From Cyclobacteriaceae bacterium (lineage in GTDB: Bacteria > Bacteroidota > Bacteroidia > Cytophagales > Cyclobacteriaceae): a stretch of 64,000 bases of DNA. The position numbers were made by a program, and so were the translations under genes. The stretch is taken from the NCBI GenBank assembly GCA_019638255.1, contig JAHBUD010000001.1, forward strand, positions 1,054,001 through 1,118,000, read 5' to 3'. Below the pieces are notes generated by a model that was not told where the DNA came from, made no database searches, and saw only the letters and a program-made list of their open reading frames with translations. Below, piece after piece: positions 1 to 8,511 of the stretch; position 1 is the stretch's first letter; every line of letters begins with the position of its first letter.

Positions 1-16
1 TAACACAATAAATTGT

Positions 17-1087
17 ATGGACAAAAAAAGTAAATCCTTTCTCTTTGAATACCTCAACAACGCTTCTCCCACTGGTTTTGAACACTCCGGCCAACAGATT
101 TGGTTAGACTACCTTAAGCCGTACATCGATGATCATATTGTGGATGTGTATGGTACTGTGGTAGGAGTTATCAATCCGAAGGGAGCATACAAAGTAGTTA
201 TTGAAGCGCATGCTGATGAAATTTCATGGTTCGTAGCCTATATAACCGATGATGGGTATATTTATGTGAAGCGCAATGGCGGGTCGGACCATCAGATTGC
301 ACCCTCTATGCGTGTAAACATTCATACTGAAAAGGGTATTGTGAAGGGAGTGTTTGGCTGGCCGGCCATACATGTACGTGATGCTGCCAAAGAAGAACCA
401 CCGTCATTAAAAAATATTTTTATAGACATCGGCTGTGAATCCAAAAAGGAGGTTGAAGCCTTGGGTGTTCATGTTGGCTGCGTTATCACATTTGAGGATG
501 GGTTGGTGGAAATGAATAAAAACTACCTGGTGGGTCGTGCATTAGACAATCGTATGGGTGGCTTTATGATTGCGGAAGTAGCCAGGAGGCTAAAAGAAAA
601 TAAAAAGAAACTTCCGTTCTGTATTTACATTGTGAATTCTGTTCAGGAGGAGATTGGGTTACGGGGCGCGGAAATGATTTCGCGTAGACTAAAGCCAGAT
701 CTGGCCATTTGTACTGATGTGACACACGATACCTGCTCGCCCATGTATAGTAAAAAGGATACAGGTCATATTAAATGTGGTACTGGCCCTGTTTTATGTT
801 ATGGCCCTGCAGTACAGAATAATGTGCTCAAAATGATCATCCAAACGGCTGAGAAAAGAAAGATACCCTTTCAGCGTCAGGCTGTGAGTCGGTCTACTGG
901 TACGGATACTGATTCCTTTGCCTATTCAGCCGAAGGCGTGGCTTCAGCACTGATTTCTTTGCCATTAAAGTATATGCACACCACTGTAGAAACAGTGCAT
1001 AAGGATGATGTAGAGAATGTAATTAAACTCATTTACGAGGTTCTGCTCCAGGTAAAACCCGGTCACGACTTCCGATACATCAAATAA
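17..1087 (+). CDS. M42 family metallopeptidase
   Basis: Predicted cytoplasmic dinuclear-metal aminopeptidase of the M42 family (glutamyl aminopeptidase/TET type), which trims short peptides. Seen in the 356-residue product: metal-site motifs EAHADE (His65, Asp67), GRALDNR (Asp177), the catalytic/bridging pair QEEIG (Glu211, Glu212), TDVTHDT (Asp234) and the C-terminal YMHTTVE (His321). The length is normal for the family and there is no signal peptide. The ATG follows a short AT-rich stretch, and a TAA at bases 1-3 may be the end of an upstream gene. The exact substrate cannot be told; older annotations often call such proteins endoglucanases, which is probably wrong here. Confidence 0.93.
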   Translation: MDKKSKSFLFEYLNNASPTGFEHSGQQIWLDYLKPYIDDHIVDVYGTVVGVINPKGAYKVVIEAHADEISWFVAYITDDGYIYVKRNGGSDHQIAPSMRVNIHTEKGIVKGVFGWPAIHVRDAAKEEPPSLKNIFIDIGCESKKEVEALGVHVGCVITFEDGLVEMNKNYLVGRALDNRMGGFMIAEVARRLKENKKKLPFCIYIVNSVQEEIGLRGAEMISRRLKPDLAICTDVTHDTCSPMYSKKDTGHIKCGTGPVLCYGPAVQNNVLKMIIQTAEKRKIPFQRQAVSRSTGTDTDSFAYSAEGVASALISLPLKYMHTTVETVHKDDVENVIKLIYEVLLQVKPGHDFRYIK

Positions 1088-1398
1088 TCAGTGCTTTTTT
1101 AACTTTTTCACAGAATTCCTTCTTTCAAAACCGGATTGAACATTCCCAATTTTGGATGAAATAATGGTTTTCTGAGGATCATTTCTTTGATTTTGAAGGA
1201 ATTTCGAAGTTTTGTGCTTCCCGAGGTCGGTTTTGCACCAATTTTGAATATCAGGGATGTTTAGAAAAGTAGGTAAAAACCTTACATCAGAAAGATAAGA
1301 ACAGGCTTAGGAAATACTGATTTTAAAGGGCAGCCTACTTTTGTATCGTTAAGGTTGAACAAAAAAAATCATTAAACAATAATTCAAACCTCTCTATT
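1088..1398. other. Intergenic region, 311 bases, without a convincing gene
   Basis: AT-rich DNA with no ORF of note on either strand. It holds the candidate promoter element of the next gene near its right end. There is an imperfect inverted repeat (around 1112-1129 against 1191-1207), too weak and too widely spaced to call a terminator. Nothing else is seen. Confidence 0.6.
1336..1343 (+). promoter_or_regulatory. Candidate -7 promoter element TACTTTTG
   Basis: It matches the Bacteroidota -7 consensus TAnnTTTG exactly and lies 55 bases before the YfiR-like gene. No clear -33 TTTG is seen at the usual 19-21 base distance, so support is from one half only. Confidence 0.4.
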
Positions 1399-1908
1399 AT
1401 GAAAAAAGTAAGCTTAATTCTAGTAGCAATCACATTTAGTGTTGCCTCTTTTGCACAAGAAAGACCGAACCATGAAATTCATGCTGCCATGCTTTTTAAC
1501 TTCATTAAGTATGTGCAATGGCCTGATGACGGTGCGGGTGGAGATTTTGTGGTAGGTGTTATCGGTGAAGACGATGTGTTCAATACCCTGAAAACATGGT
1601 ATGATGGAAAGCCTAAAGGAAGCAAGAAGTATGTCATCAAAAAACTTTCTTCCGGTGCCGATACTGGTGAATGCCAGGTGGTGTACATCGGCAAGAGCAA
1701 GAGCAAGGAATTTGAGACCGTAAAAAATACAGTAAGTGGTAAGCCTGTATTGACTGTTACCGATGGTAACGGACTTGGCCAAAAAGGTAGCTGCATTAAC
1801 TTCAAAGTTATTGACGGTAAATTGAAGTGGGAGCTTAACCAATCAACGTTCAGCAACGCGAACCTCAAGGTTTCAAACCAGCTGAGTTCAATGTCAATTC
1901 TGATCTAA
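1399..1908 (+). CDS. YfiR-like (DUF4154) periplasmic protein
   Basis: A 169-residue secreted protein. Residues 1-19 form a signal peptide ending SFAQ. The rest resembles the YfiR/DUF4154 family: HAAMLFNFIKYVQWP near the start of the mature chain, then FVVGVIGED, CQVVYIGKS, PVLTVTDG and a conserved INFKV strand. In proteobacteria YfiR is a periplasmic repressor of the diguanylate cyclase YfiN. No GGDEF gene lies next to it here, so its partner is unknown. It sits alone between two non-coding stretches and is probably monocistronic, with a candidate promoter at 1336. Confidence 0.8.
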   Translation: MKKVSLILVAITFSVASFAQERPNHEIHAAMLFNFIKYVQWPDDGAGGDFVVGVIGEDDVFNTLKTWYDGKPKGSKKYVIKKLSSGADTGECQVVYIGKSKSKEFETVKNTVSGKPVLTVTDGNGLGQKGSCINFKVIDGKLKWELNQSTFSNANLKVSNQLSSMSILI

Positions 1909-2008
1909 GAGAATAAAATATTGCCCTCTAATGACCCGGTTGGGGGGTAAGTTTTGACGAAACCAAATTTATTGCTGGTTCGTTTTAACTGAAACATAAC
2001 GCGCAGGG

Positions 2009-2058
2009 GCACGGAGTTTTATTGAGAGGGTCTTTCTTCGTGTACTCTGTGCGTTTTT
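2009..2058 (+). terminator. Possible weak terminator
   Basis: A 9-base arm at 2009-2017 pairs, with one mismatch, with 2044-2052 and is followed by GTTTTT. The loop is long (26 bases), so this is a weak candidate for ending the YfiR-like transcript. Confidence 0.3.
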
Positions 2059-2063
2059 CATTC

Positions 2064-2098
2064 AAGAGCACTCTTTGTTCGCAAAGGGTGCTCTTTTA
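2064..2098 (+). terminator. Rho-independent terminator with a TTCG loop
   Basis: A 14-base stem (2064-2077 with 2082-2095, one mismatch) closed by the stable TTCG tetraloop and ending in a T run. It sits after the YfiR-like gene and just before the next CDS. A TTG at 2075, which would give the longest reading of the next gene, lies inside the hairpin and is therefore unlikely as a start. Confidence 0.7.
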
Positions 2099-2107
2099 CT
2101 TTTGAAC

Positions 2108-2896
2108 ATGGGCGTGAAAATTATTTCCGATATGTTGGGCGAAACCGTGCGAGCACCATTTCCGCCAAAAAGAATTATTTCGCTTGTTCCATCGCAAACG
2201 GAGCTACTGGCAAGCCTGGAATTGGATGATGAAGTTGTGGGGATCACAAAATTTTGCATACACCCAGACGAATGGAGGCAAAAAAAGTCCAAAGTAGGGG
2301 GAACAAAAAATGTTGATGTTGCAAGGATTCAACAACTCCAACCCGATTTGATTATTGGCAGCAAAGAAGAAAATGAAAAGCTGGTAATCGAACGGCTCCG
2401 CGTTGATTTTCCGGTTTGGATGAGCAACATTATTTCACCGCAAGACGCTTTGAGCATGATTGATGAGGTTGGAAAAATTACCAACCGAGCGCAAAGAGCA
2501 AATGACCTGATAGCTAATATTCAACATTCATGGAGGCTGATGGCTAAACTCCCAACCTTGCGTGTTTTGTACCTAATCTGGCAAGAGCCGTGGATGGGCG
2601 TTGGCTCAGAAACTTTTATCGATGGCATGCTACGGTTATGCGGTTTAGAGAATTGCCTGAGTGGGCATAGCAGGTACCCTGAACTTTCGGATGAAGACAT
2701 CCGGTCACTGCAACCCGATTTGATTTTCCTTTCATCTGAACCCTATCCGTTTAAAGAAAAACATCAGCTCGAACTCGAGACGATGCTACCCGGTACTAAA
2801 ACAATGTTGGTTGATGGTGAATATTTTTCCTGGTATGGCAGCCGGATGCTACTGTTTGCGGATTATGTTAACTCCCTTCGCCATCAGTTAGGGTGA
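2108..2896 (+). CDS. Helical-backbone metal receptor (BtuF/FhuD-like substrate-binding protein)
   Basis: A 262-residue protein of the class III periplasmic-binding-protein fold used for cobalamin, haem or siderophores. Motifs: PKRIISLVPSQTELLASL near the N-terminus, KVGGTKNVDVARIQQLQPDLI and later QPDLIFLSSEPYPF. The chosen ATG 2108 avoids a TTG inside the upstream terminator. It has no clear signal peptide or lipobox, and no permease or ATPase gene is adjacent, so it may be a cytoplasmic or scavenging member rather than part of a complete ABC system. Its 3' end overlaps the convergent aroA by 29 bases. Confidence 0.8.
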   Translation: MGVKIISDMLGETVRAPFPPKRIISLVPSQTELLASLELDDEVVGITKFCIHPDEWRQKKSKVGGTKNVDVARIQQLQPDLIIGSKEENEKLVIERLRVDFPVWMSNIISPQDALSMIDEVGKITNRAQRANDLIANIQHSWRLMAKLPTLRVLYLIWQEPWMGVGSETFIDGMLRLCGLENCLSGHSRYPELSDEDIRSLQPDLIFLSSEPYPFKEKHQLELETMLPGTKTMLVDGEYFSWYGSRMLLFADYVNSLRHQLG

Positions 2897-4103
2897 ACCC
2901 CGTTTTGCGCATATCATCCCAAAAGCCAGGGTATGATTTTTTTACCACTGTAGGATTTTCAATGGTAACATCTGTGACACAGGCCAGTGGGGCAAAGGCC
3001 ATGGCCATGCGGTGATCAAGATAGGTTTTAATGGGGGGTATTGTGCCTGGTAATTTTGTTGTTGGAATGAGTTTCCATTCGCTCCCCGTAGAAATCAGTT
3101 GAGCTCCAAATTTTTGAAGTTCAGTATCCAGCGCTGCAATGCGATCTGTTTCCTTGATGCGCAAACTCTCCAATCCTGTAAAGTGACCAACAATACCTTT
3201 AATCGCACAAACTACTGCTGCCGTTTGGGCCAGATCAGGGCAATGGGTGAAGTCCCATGTGAATTCAGTTTGAAAATCTTTTTTTGTTAGCAGAAGGTTG
3301 CTTCCCCGTGGCTCAGCTTTTACACCCAAATGTTCCATCATGTCAACAATTACCCGGTCGCCCTGAAGGGAACGGATGGTTATGTTGGGTAAAACAATTT
3401 CAGCCTGGGAGGCAATCGCAGTAAATGCAAACCAATAGCTTGCTGCTGACCAATCTGCTTCTACCGAATATTGAATAGGCTTATAAACCTGACTGGGAAT
3501 TTGTATTTCTGAACCTTGATCATGAACCTCAATCCCAAATTTGCGCATTAACGCAGCAGTCATTTCTATGTAGGGTCGGCTTCCGATTTTACCTTCGAGG
3601 GTAAGGGTGAGTCCTTGGGGGAGCATGGGCGCAATCATCATAAGTGCCGATATGTACTGACTGCTTATGTCGCCCCGAACCGATAATCTATCGGTTTTTT
3701 GATTTTCAAAGCCCAAAAGTTCAAGTGGAGGATACCCATCCTGCTCCAGGTAGTTGATGTTGGCGCCTAGTTTTCGAAGGGCATCTACTAAGATTCCAAT
3801 CGGGCGGAGTTTCATCCGTTCAGTTCCGGTTAGAATCTTTTTTTGATTGCTTATCGTCAGGAAGGCTGTAAGAAAACGCATGGTTGTGCCTGCATCCTCA
3901 ACATCCAATACAGGATCCGTACCGTTGAGCATGCGCTGCATAAGCACAGTGTCATTCGCCTCTGAAAGGTTGTGCAGTTGCGATTTTCCTCCGCCAAGTG
4001 CATTTATAATCAGCACGCGGTTGCTTATGCTTTTAGAGGCCGGCAGGTTTTGAACGGTGCCCGAAAGGTGCTGTGTTCTGCGAATTTGAATGAAGGAGCT
4101 CAA
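2868..4103 (-). CDS. aroA: 3-phosphoshikimate 1-carboxyvinyltransferase (EPSP synthase)
   Basis: Sixth step of the shikimate pathway: joins shikimate-3-phosphate and PEP. The 411-residue protein shows PASKSISNRVLI (PEP/shikimate-phosphate-binding Lys24), GDISSQYISALMM, SLRIKETDRIAAL and DHRMAMAFAPLA. The length is slightly under the usual ~430 residues but all key blocks are present. It lies on the same strand as aroB and a DAHP synthase, with a small opposite-strand gene between. Transcription runs toward the metal-receptor gene, and the two coding regions overlap tail to tail. Confidence 0.95.
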   Translation of the reverse strand: MSSFIQIRRTQHLSGTVQNLPASKSISNRVLIINALGGGKSQLHNLSEANDTVLMQRMLNGTDPVLDVEDAGTTMRFLTAFLTISNQKKILTGTERMKLRPIGILVDALRKLGANINYLEQDGYPPLELLGFENQKTDRLSVRGDISSQYISALMMIAPMLPQGLTLTLEGKIGSRPYIEMTAALMRKFGIEVHDQGSEIQIPSQVYKPIQYSVEADWSAASYWFAFTAIASQAEIVLPNITIRSLQGDRVIVDMMEHLGVKAEPRGSNLLLTKKDFQTEFTWDFTHCPDLAQTAAVVCAIKGIVGHFTGLESLRIKETDRIAALDTELQKFGAQLISTGSEWKLIPTTKLPGTIPPIKTYLDHRMAMAFAPLACVTDVTIENPTVVKKSYPGFWDDMRKTGFTLTDGEGS

Positions 4104-4189
4104 CAGTTTACGAATACTTGTTAGGTCTGCTGTGCAAATTAGGTAAAGATTTCTTCAACCCGATGAAACAATTGAAGCAGAAATCCAGT

Positions 4190-4197
4190 TAACTTTG
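4190..4197 (+). promoter_or_regulatory. Candidate -7 element TAACTTTG close to a start codon
   Basis: An exact TAnnTTTG match that ends only 4 bases before the ATG at 4202. If real, transcription would begin at or within a few bases of the start codon, giving a leaderless or nearly leaderless mRNA. No good -33 element is seen. Confidence 0.35.
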
Positions 4198-4201
4198 TTA
4201 T

Positions 4202-4390
4202 ATGAATACCTCAAGTAAAATAACATTGGGACTGGGTATTGCTTCGGCAGCTGTTTTGGCCGCGTGGCTTTTTTCGGGCGAAAGGAAAAAGAAAACTACG
4301 GACTACTTGGCTAAAAAAGCTGAAGATTTAAAACGTAACATCAAGAAGAAGATTGAGTCTTTCGATGATTCGGAAGCCCACTACATCTGA
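4202..4390 (+). CDS. Small YtxH-like membrane protein
   Basis: A 62-residue protein with one N-terminal membrane helix (about residues 8-25) followed by a strongly basic, then amphipathic, tail rich in Lys. This pattern recalls YtxH-like small envelope proteins, whose function is poorly known. It is transcribed opposite to its neighbours aroA and aroB, and its last 10 bases overlap the 3' end of aroB. A candidate -7 element sits right upstream, which supports it being a real gene. Confidence 0.6.
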   Translation: MNTSSKITLGLGIASAAVLAAWLFSGERKKKTTDYLAKKAEDLKRNIKKKIESFDDSEAHYI

Positions 4391-5427
4391 TTCGAAACGT
4401 AAAATGCCAAAGCATCCACGATCTCTCGCTCAGTAACCTCACAATCCCACCGGGCTTTCCCAATTCCTTCGGAAAGCACGCACAACGTCTTATTGCCTAT
4501 ATTTTTCTTGTCCTGAGTGCACAATGCTGCAATACTGCTGAAATCTGATGCACTGAAGCTGATTTTGCCGTATACCTTTAGTATGTAACGGAAAATTTCT
4601 TGTTGATCATTCTCCGTTAGCAGCCCTTTTTTCATCGACAGCCACGATTCCGCAACGAGGCCTGCGGCTACAGCCTCGCCATGAAGGATTTTTTGCCCGT
4701 TAGATAAAAAGAATGTTTCTATGGCATGGCCAATGGTGTGCCCGGCATTCAGAATCTTGCGTATACCTTTTTCGGTTGGATCTTGCTGAATGATGGAAGA
4801 TTTGAATTCTGCCGAATGGCGCAACAAAACATCCCAAGGCTGGCTGCTCAATTCATTGCTGCGAAGCTCATCCCATAATGTGCGGTCGGAAATCAAGGCA
4901 TGCTTGATTACTTCAGCGAAACCGGAGCGAAGTTCTTCTGCAGGCAGTGTTTTTAAAAATTCACTATGAATAACGGTGAGTTTTGGCTCTTTAAATACAC
5001 CAATGTGATTTTTGAAATGATTGAAATCTATCCCCAGTTTGCCCCCAATGCTGGCATCGGCCATGGCCAGTAATGTGGTTGGAATAAGAATAAATTCAAT
5101 GCCGCGTTTATAGGTGGCCGCACAAAAACCACCCATGTCGCCCAGTACACCACCACCCAGTACAATCAGTATAGCATGCCGGTCGAGGGACAGATCAGTC
5201 ATCGCACCCCAAATCTGTTCACAGGTTTTTAAAGTTTTGTTTTCCTCTCCGCTGGCTACCGTAATGGTATGATGACTGGGCAGATTTTGCTGAAGAAGCG
5301 GATAGCAATGCTTATGTGTATGCTCATCCGTTAATACCACAATTTTACTGAACGACCATTTTTGAAGGTAGAGATTTAGGAACGGCCCTGGGTTATCGGT
5401 TATTTTAAGATTGGCAGGCAGCATCAA
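4381..5427 (-). CDS. aroB: 3-dehydroquinate synthase
   Basis: Second shikimate-pathway step: DAHP to 3-dehydroquinate, NAD- and metal-dependent. The 348-residue protein has GGGVLGDMGGFCAATYKRG (NAD/phosphate region), PTTLLAMADASIGGK, and three metal-ligand blocks: SGFAEVIKH, NAGHTIGHAIE and LHGEAVAAG. The start overlaps the end of the upstream DAHP synthase by 4 bases (ATGA type), so the two are co-transcribed and probably translationally coupled. Confidence 0.96.
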   Translation of the reverse strand: MMLPANLKITDNPGPFLNLYLQKWSFSKIVVLTDEHTHKHCYPLLQQNLPSHHTITVASGEENKTLKTCEQIWGAMTDLSLDRHAILIVLGGGVLGDMGGFCAATYKRGIEFILIPTTLLAMADASIGGKLGIDFNHFKNHIGVFKEPKLTVIHSEFLKTLPAEELRSGFAEVIKHALISDRTLWDELRSNELSSQPWDVLLRHSAEFKSSIIQQDPTEKGIRKILNAGHTIGHAIETFFLSNGQKILHGEAVAAGLVAESWLSMKKGLLTENDQQEIFRYILKVYGKISFSASDFSSIAALCTQDKKNIGNKTLCVLSEGIGKARWDCEVTEREIVDALAFYVSNQM

Positions 5428-6518
5428 TTCTCAGGTTCTGAAGTTTTATTCATGATTTCGGTTTGAATGCGAATGGATTCATCATGAATGATTTTATAGA
5501 GTTCACGAATAAATTCCGGTGACAGTTCCGCCAACCTGGCCCACTCCGGGCGGGTGCGCATAATTTCATTCCAGCGCTCCAGTTGAAAAACCGTTACGTG
5601 ATTTTCCTTTTTATAGTCTCCGATTTGCTCTGTTAATTTCATACGGGTTGAAAGCACCTCTATTAACTCCTGATCCATGTGATCAATTTTTTCACGCAAA
5701 GCCTCCAGTTGGTTAATGAACATTGCATTGGAGGATGCCCGCTCGCTTACCCGAAGCCCACCGAGTATTTCCGCCAGTGTTCCGGGTGTTACCTGCTGTT
5801 GTGCATCGCTTAGTGCACGATCCGGATCGGGGTGGGTTTCAATCATCAGGCCATCATAGTCAAGGTCAAGTGCCTTTTGTGAAACTTCAGCTATCAATTC
5901 GCGATTGCCGGTAATATGACTGGGATCGGCAATTAGCGGTAAGTGCGGGTGCTGGGTTTTTAGTTCAAGCGCAATTTGCCAAAGCGGCTGGTTCCGAAAT
6001 CGCGACTTCTGAAAAGATGAAAAGCCCCTGTGGATAGCGCCTAACCTTGAGATGCCTGACCGATTTAATCTTTCCAATGCGCCTATCCATAACGACAAGT
6101 CAGGGTTAATCGGGTTCTTAACAAGTGTAATTTTATCCGTTCCTCTTAAAGCGTCTGCGATCTCCTGAACCAAAAAGGGATTTACGGTGGTGCGTGCACC
6201 AATCCACAAGATGTCAATACCGGCTTCGCAGGCTAATGCTACATGGTAAGGATTTGCAACCTCCGTGGCGAAGACCAAACCCGTTTCCTGCTTTACTGTT
6301 TTGATCCATCCTATAGCCTCCTTGCCCATTCCGTCAAATGCATCGGGTCGTGTTCGGGGTTTCCAGACACCGGCACGCATAATGGAAATGCCCATGGCTT
6401 TGACAGCCGTGGCAACGGTGAGCAATTGTTCCGGATTTTCTGCACTGCATGGCCCGGCAATCACAAGAGGTTGATTTGCTTTTTTAAAACCCGAAATCCA
6501 ATCCGTTAACGCTAACAT
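5424..6518 (-). CDS. DAHP synthase fused to type II chorismate mutase (copy 1)
   Basis: Bifunctional 364-residue enzyme. The N-terminal ~255 residues are a DAHP synthase of the KDO8P-synthase-like class: VIAGPCSAE, AGVWKPRTRPDAF, KNPINPD, GAIHRGFSSF and ADPSHITG. Residues about 268-352 are an AroQ-type chorismate mutase (LREKIDHMDQELIEVLSTRM and a second block ending in ERWNEIM). It catalyses entry into the shikimate pathway and also the first branch step to prephenate. Copy 2 lies at 26518 with pheA and tyrA; this copy heads an operon with aroB. I see no leader peptide or terminator in front of it. Confidence 0.94.
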   Translation of the reverse strand: MLALTDWISGFKKANQPLVIAGPCSAENPEQLLTVATAVKAMGISIMRAGVWKPRTRPDAFDGMGKEAIGWIKTVKQETGLVFATEVANPYHVALACEAGIDILWIGARTTVNPFLVQEIADALRGTDKITLVKNPINPDLSLWIGALERLNRSGISRLGAIHRGFSSFQKSRFRNQPLWQIALELKTQHPHLPLIADPSHITGNRELIAEVSQKALDLDYDGLMIETHPDPDRALSDAQQQVTPGTLAEILGGLRVSERASSNAMFINQLEALREKIDHMDQELIEVLSTRMKLTEQIGDYKKENHVTVFQLERWNEIMRTRPEWARLAELSPEFIRELYKIIHDESIRIQTEIMNKTSEPEN

Positions 6519-6630
6519 GTCTGAAAATTAATGAAAGGCGGAACATATATCCAATGGTACTTACGGAACAAAAATCCGGTGTTAAAGTTTAGTTGTTCTG
6601 CAGCGAAAAACTTCAGACGCTCAGCTAACC

Positions 6631-6660
6631 TTGTAACTTAAAAACCCCTCCATATCTTTA
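6631..6660 (+). promoter_or_regulatory. Candidate promoter of the proline dehydrogenase gene
   Basis: TTG at 6631-6633, a 19-base spacer, then TATCTTTA at 6653-6660 (one base off TAnnTTTG). It ends 11 bases before the ATG. The spacing fits the Bacteroidota promoter model. Confidence 0.45.
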
Positions 6661-6671
6661 CGCCAATAACT

Positions 6672-7859
6672 ATGGAAGCCGATCCAAAAATTTCGTTTGA
6701 AGATACCGCTACCGCTTTTGCGTATAAGCCGGATGCAGAACTAAAGAAAGCCAACTTCATTTTTTCCCTTGTAAACCACCCCTGGGTTTCGGCCATGGCC
6801 ACCACACTGGCTAAAGCAGCACTAACACTACGGTTGCCTGTTGAAGGAATCATAAAGAAAACGGTGTTCTTTCATTTTTGCGGTGGAGAAAGTATTGACA
6901 AGGCAGCTCATGCCATTGAGGTGCTGAGCCAGTACCATGTTGGTGCCATTCTCGATTATTCTGTGGAAGGAGAAAAATCAGAGGCTGGATTTGAAGCTAC
7001 CGCTGAAGAAACACTTCGTACAATCGAAAAAGCACATAGCAAAAAAAATATTCCGTTCTGTGTGTTCAAACCCACCGGCCTTGCTTCGGCTGAGTTGTTG
7101 ACCAAGGTACAGGCCGGAGAAAAACTTACCGCTGAAGAAGAAGCTGCCCATCAACGTGCCATTGAGCGCTTCGACCGTGTTTGCCGAAAGGCTTATGAAT
7201 ATGGTATCCCGATTATGATTGATGCAGAAGACTCCTGGTATCAGGCCCCGATTGATCGGATGGTATTGGACCTGATGAAAAAATACAATCGTGAAAAAGC
7301 AATTGTGTATAATACCTACCAGCTTTACCGTACTGCAGGCTTGCCCAACCTGCGCAATCATTTTCACGAAGCGGTAATGAATAATATTTTCTTTGGCGCA
7401 AAGCTGGTGCGGGGCGCTTACATGGAAAAGGAGCGGACACGTGCCGAAAAGATGGGCTACCCCAGTCCGATCCACCCCAATAAAGAGGCTACTGATGAAG
7501 CCTTTAACCAGGCGCTTGCATTTTGCATCGACAACAAGCAACGTGTCTCGGTAATGTGCGGCTCACACAACGAATACAGCAACTATTACCTCACCGTGCT
7601 GATGGAAAAGCACAGCATGAAGCATGATGATAAGCGTGCATGGTTCGCCCAACTGTATGGCATGAGCGACAACATTTCATTTAACCTGGCCAAGGCTGGT
7701 TACAACGTGGTGAAGTATCTTCCCTATGGACCGGTACGTTCTGTGATGCCCTATTTATTCCGCAGGGCATCTGAAAATACTTCGGTGGCCGGACAAAGCA
7801 GCAGGGAGTTGACGTTTATCAAAAAGGAGTTGAAGAGGAGGAAGATGACCACCCGGTAA
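6672..7859 (+). CDS. Proline dehydrogenase
   Basis: FAD-dependent oxidation of proline to pyrroline-5-carboxylate. The 395-residue protein is a stand-alone PRODH domain with no P5C dehydrogenase part. Seen: MIDAEDSWYQ, the strongly conserved KLVRGAYMEKER, QLYGMSDNISFNLAKAG, YLPYGPVRSVMPYLFRRASE and the terminal ENTSV segment, all expected around the FAD/proline site. It is probably monocistronic, with its own promoter in the 153-base gap shared with the divergent DAHP synthase operon. No P5C dehydrogenase gene is adjacent. Confidence 0.93.
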   Translation: MEADPKISFEDTATAFAYKPDAELKKANFIFSLVNHPWVSAMATTLAKAALTLRLPVEGIIKKTVFFHFCGGESIDKAAHAIEVLSQYHVGAILDYSVEGEKSEAGFEATAEETLRTIEKAHSKKNIPFCVFKPTGLASAELLTKVQAGEKLTAEEEAAHQRAIERFDRVCRKAYEYGIPIMIDAEDSWYQAPIDRMVLDLMKKYNREKAIVYNTYQLYRTAGLPNLRNHFHEAVMNNIFFGAKLVRGAYMEKERTRAEKMGYPSPIHPNKEATDEAFNQALAFCIDNKQRVSVMCGSHNEYSNYYLTVLMEKHSMKHDDKRAWFAQLYGMSDNISFNLAKAGYNVVKYLPYGPVRSVMPYLFRRASENTSVAGQSSRELTFIKKELKRRKMTTR

Positions 7860-7911
7860 AGCATCTATTCGGCTTTTAGATCAGAATATTTTGAGATCTT
7901 TCTTAAACATC

Positions 7912-8503
7912 ATGAAATCAGTTGCTATATACTCCTTGTTGCTACTGTTTACTTTTAAAATTCTAGCCCAAAACGAAGGTAAGCAAGTTGAATATCGTAT
8001 AGGTTTGGGGCCAGCGATAGAGGGTAATGTTGGCTTGTTTGCTATTAATTTTACAAATGAGATTAGTTTTAATCTAAATAATAGAGCGAATCTTAATGCC
8101 TCTGTAACATATTTCCAGTCGCTTGGCGATTTAGAGCGGAGCAGTGTTCTTTATTTTAATACACATTCGGGATTTTTCACAAACCTGACTTTCAGTTATA
8201 TATAATTTGTTTAAAACAAACAAGGGCTTCTACACTGCTTTGGAAGCTGGCCCCTCTTTTCAAATCGGCTCCAGCACGTATCAAGTCTATGCGGAGAATG
8301 TTAATAACCATTGGATTTATGATTATGAAATTGAGAATCACAGACGTCTTGGATTTGTAACAAGCCTGGCATTGGGTTGGGGTAATAATAGAAGTAATAC
8401 TAAGTCATCTTCAATTTTGATCAGTGTCTACTCCTTCGATAATTATTACGGCTACTTTCTGATGACAACCTACCGCTTTGGATTTTTATTGAACAAAAAT
8501 TAA
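7912..8503 (+). pseudogene. Frameshifted outer-membrane beta-barrel gene
   Basis: Two reading-frame pieces form one protein. Piece one (ATG 7912, signal peptide ending ILAQ, beta-rich residues) stops at 8203-8205. Piece two continues in another frame from about 8201 to 8503. The break falls in a (TA)4 tract at 8197-8204; adding one TA unit restores a single ~197-residue reading frame with a continuous strand FSYIYNLFKTNKGF. Family unknown beyond a small secreted barrel-like protein. Base composition is more AT-rich than the neighbours. It may be a decayed gene, a slippage-switchable gene or a sequence error. Confidence 0.65.
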
Positions 8504-8511
8504 AAGAAATT

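Noticed and set aside
1112..1207. Imperfect inverted repeat in the 1088-1398 gap
   Set aside because: The arms are AT-rich, mismatched and about 60 bases apart, so a stable hairpin is unlikely.
2075..2107. TTG start of the metal-receptor gene in the longest reading
   Set aside because: The codon lies in the stem of the terminator hairpin; ATG 2108 is the better start.
6621..6653. Possible short leader ORF (MEGFLSYKVS) in front of the first DAHP synthase on the minus strand
   Set aside because: It has only one Phe and one Tyr, no terminator hairpin or T run follows before the gene, and it overlaps the divergent promoter. Not an attenuator by this evidence.
6978..7541. A 187-codon ORF on the minus strand within the proline dehydrogenase gene
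   Set aside because: It is antisense to a clear conserved gene, has no domain or signal, and its composition follows from the coding strand.
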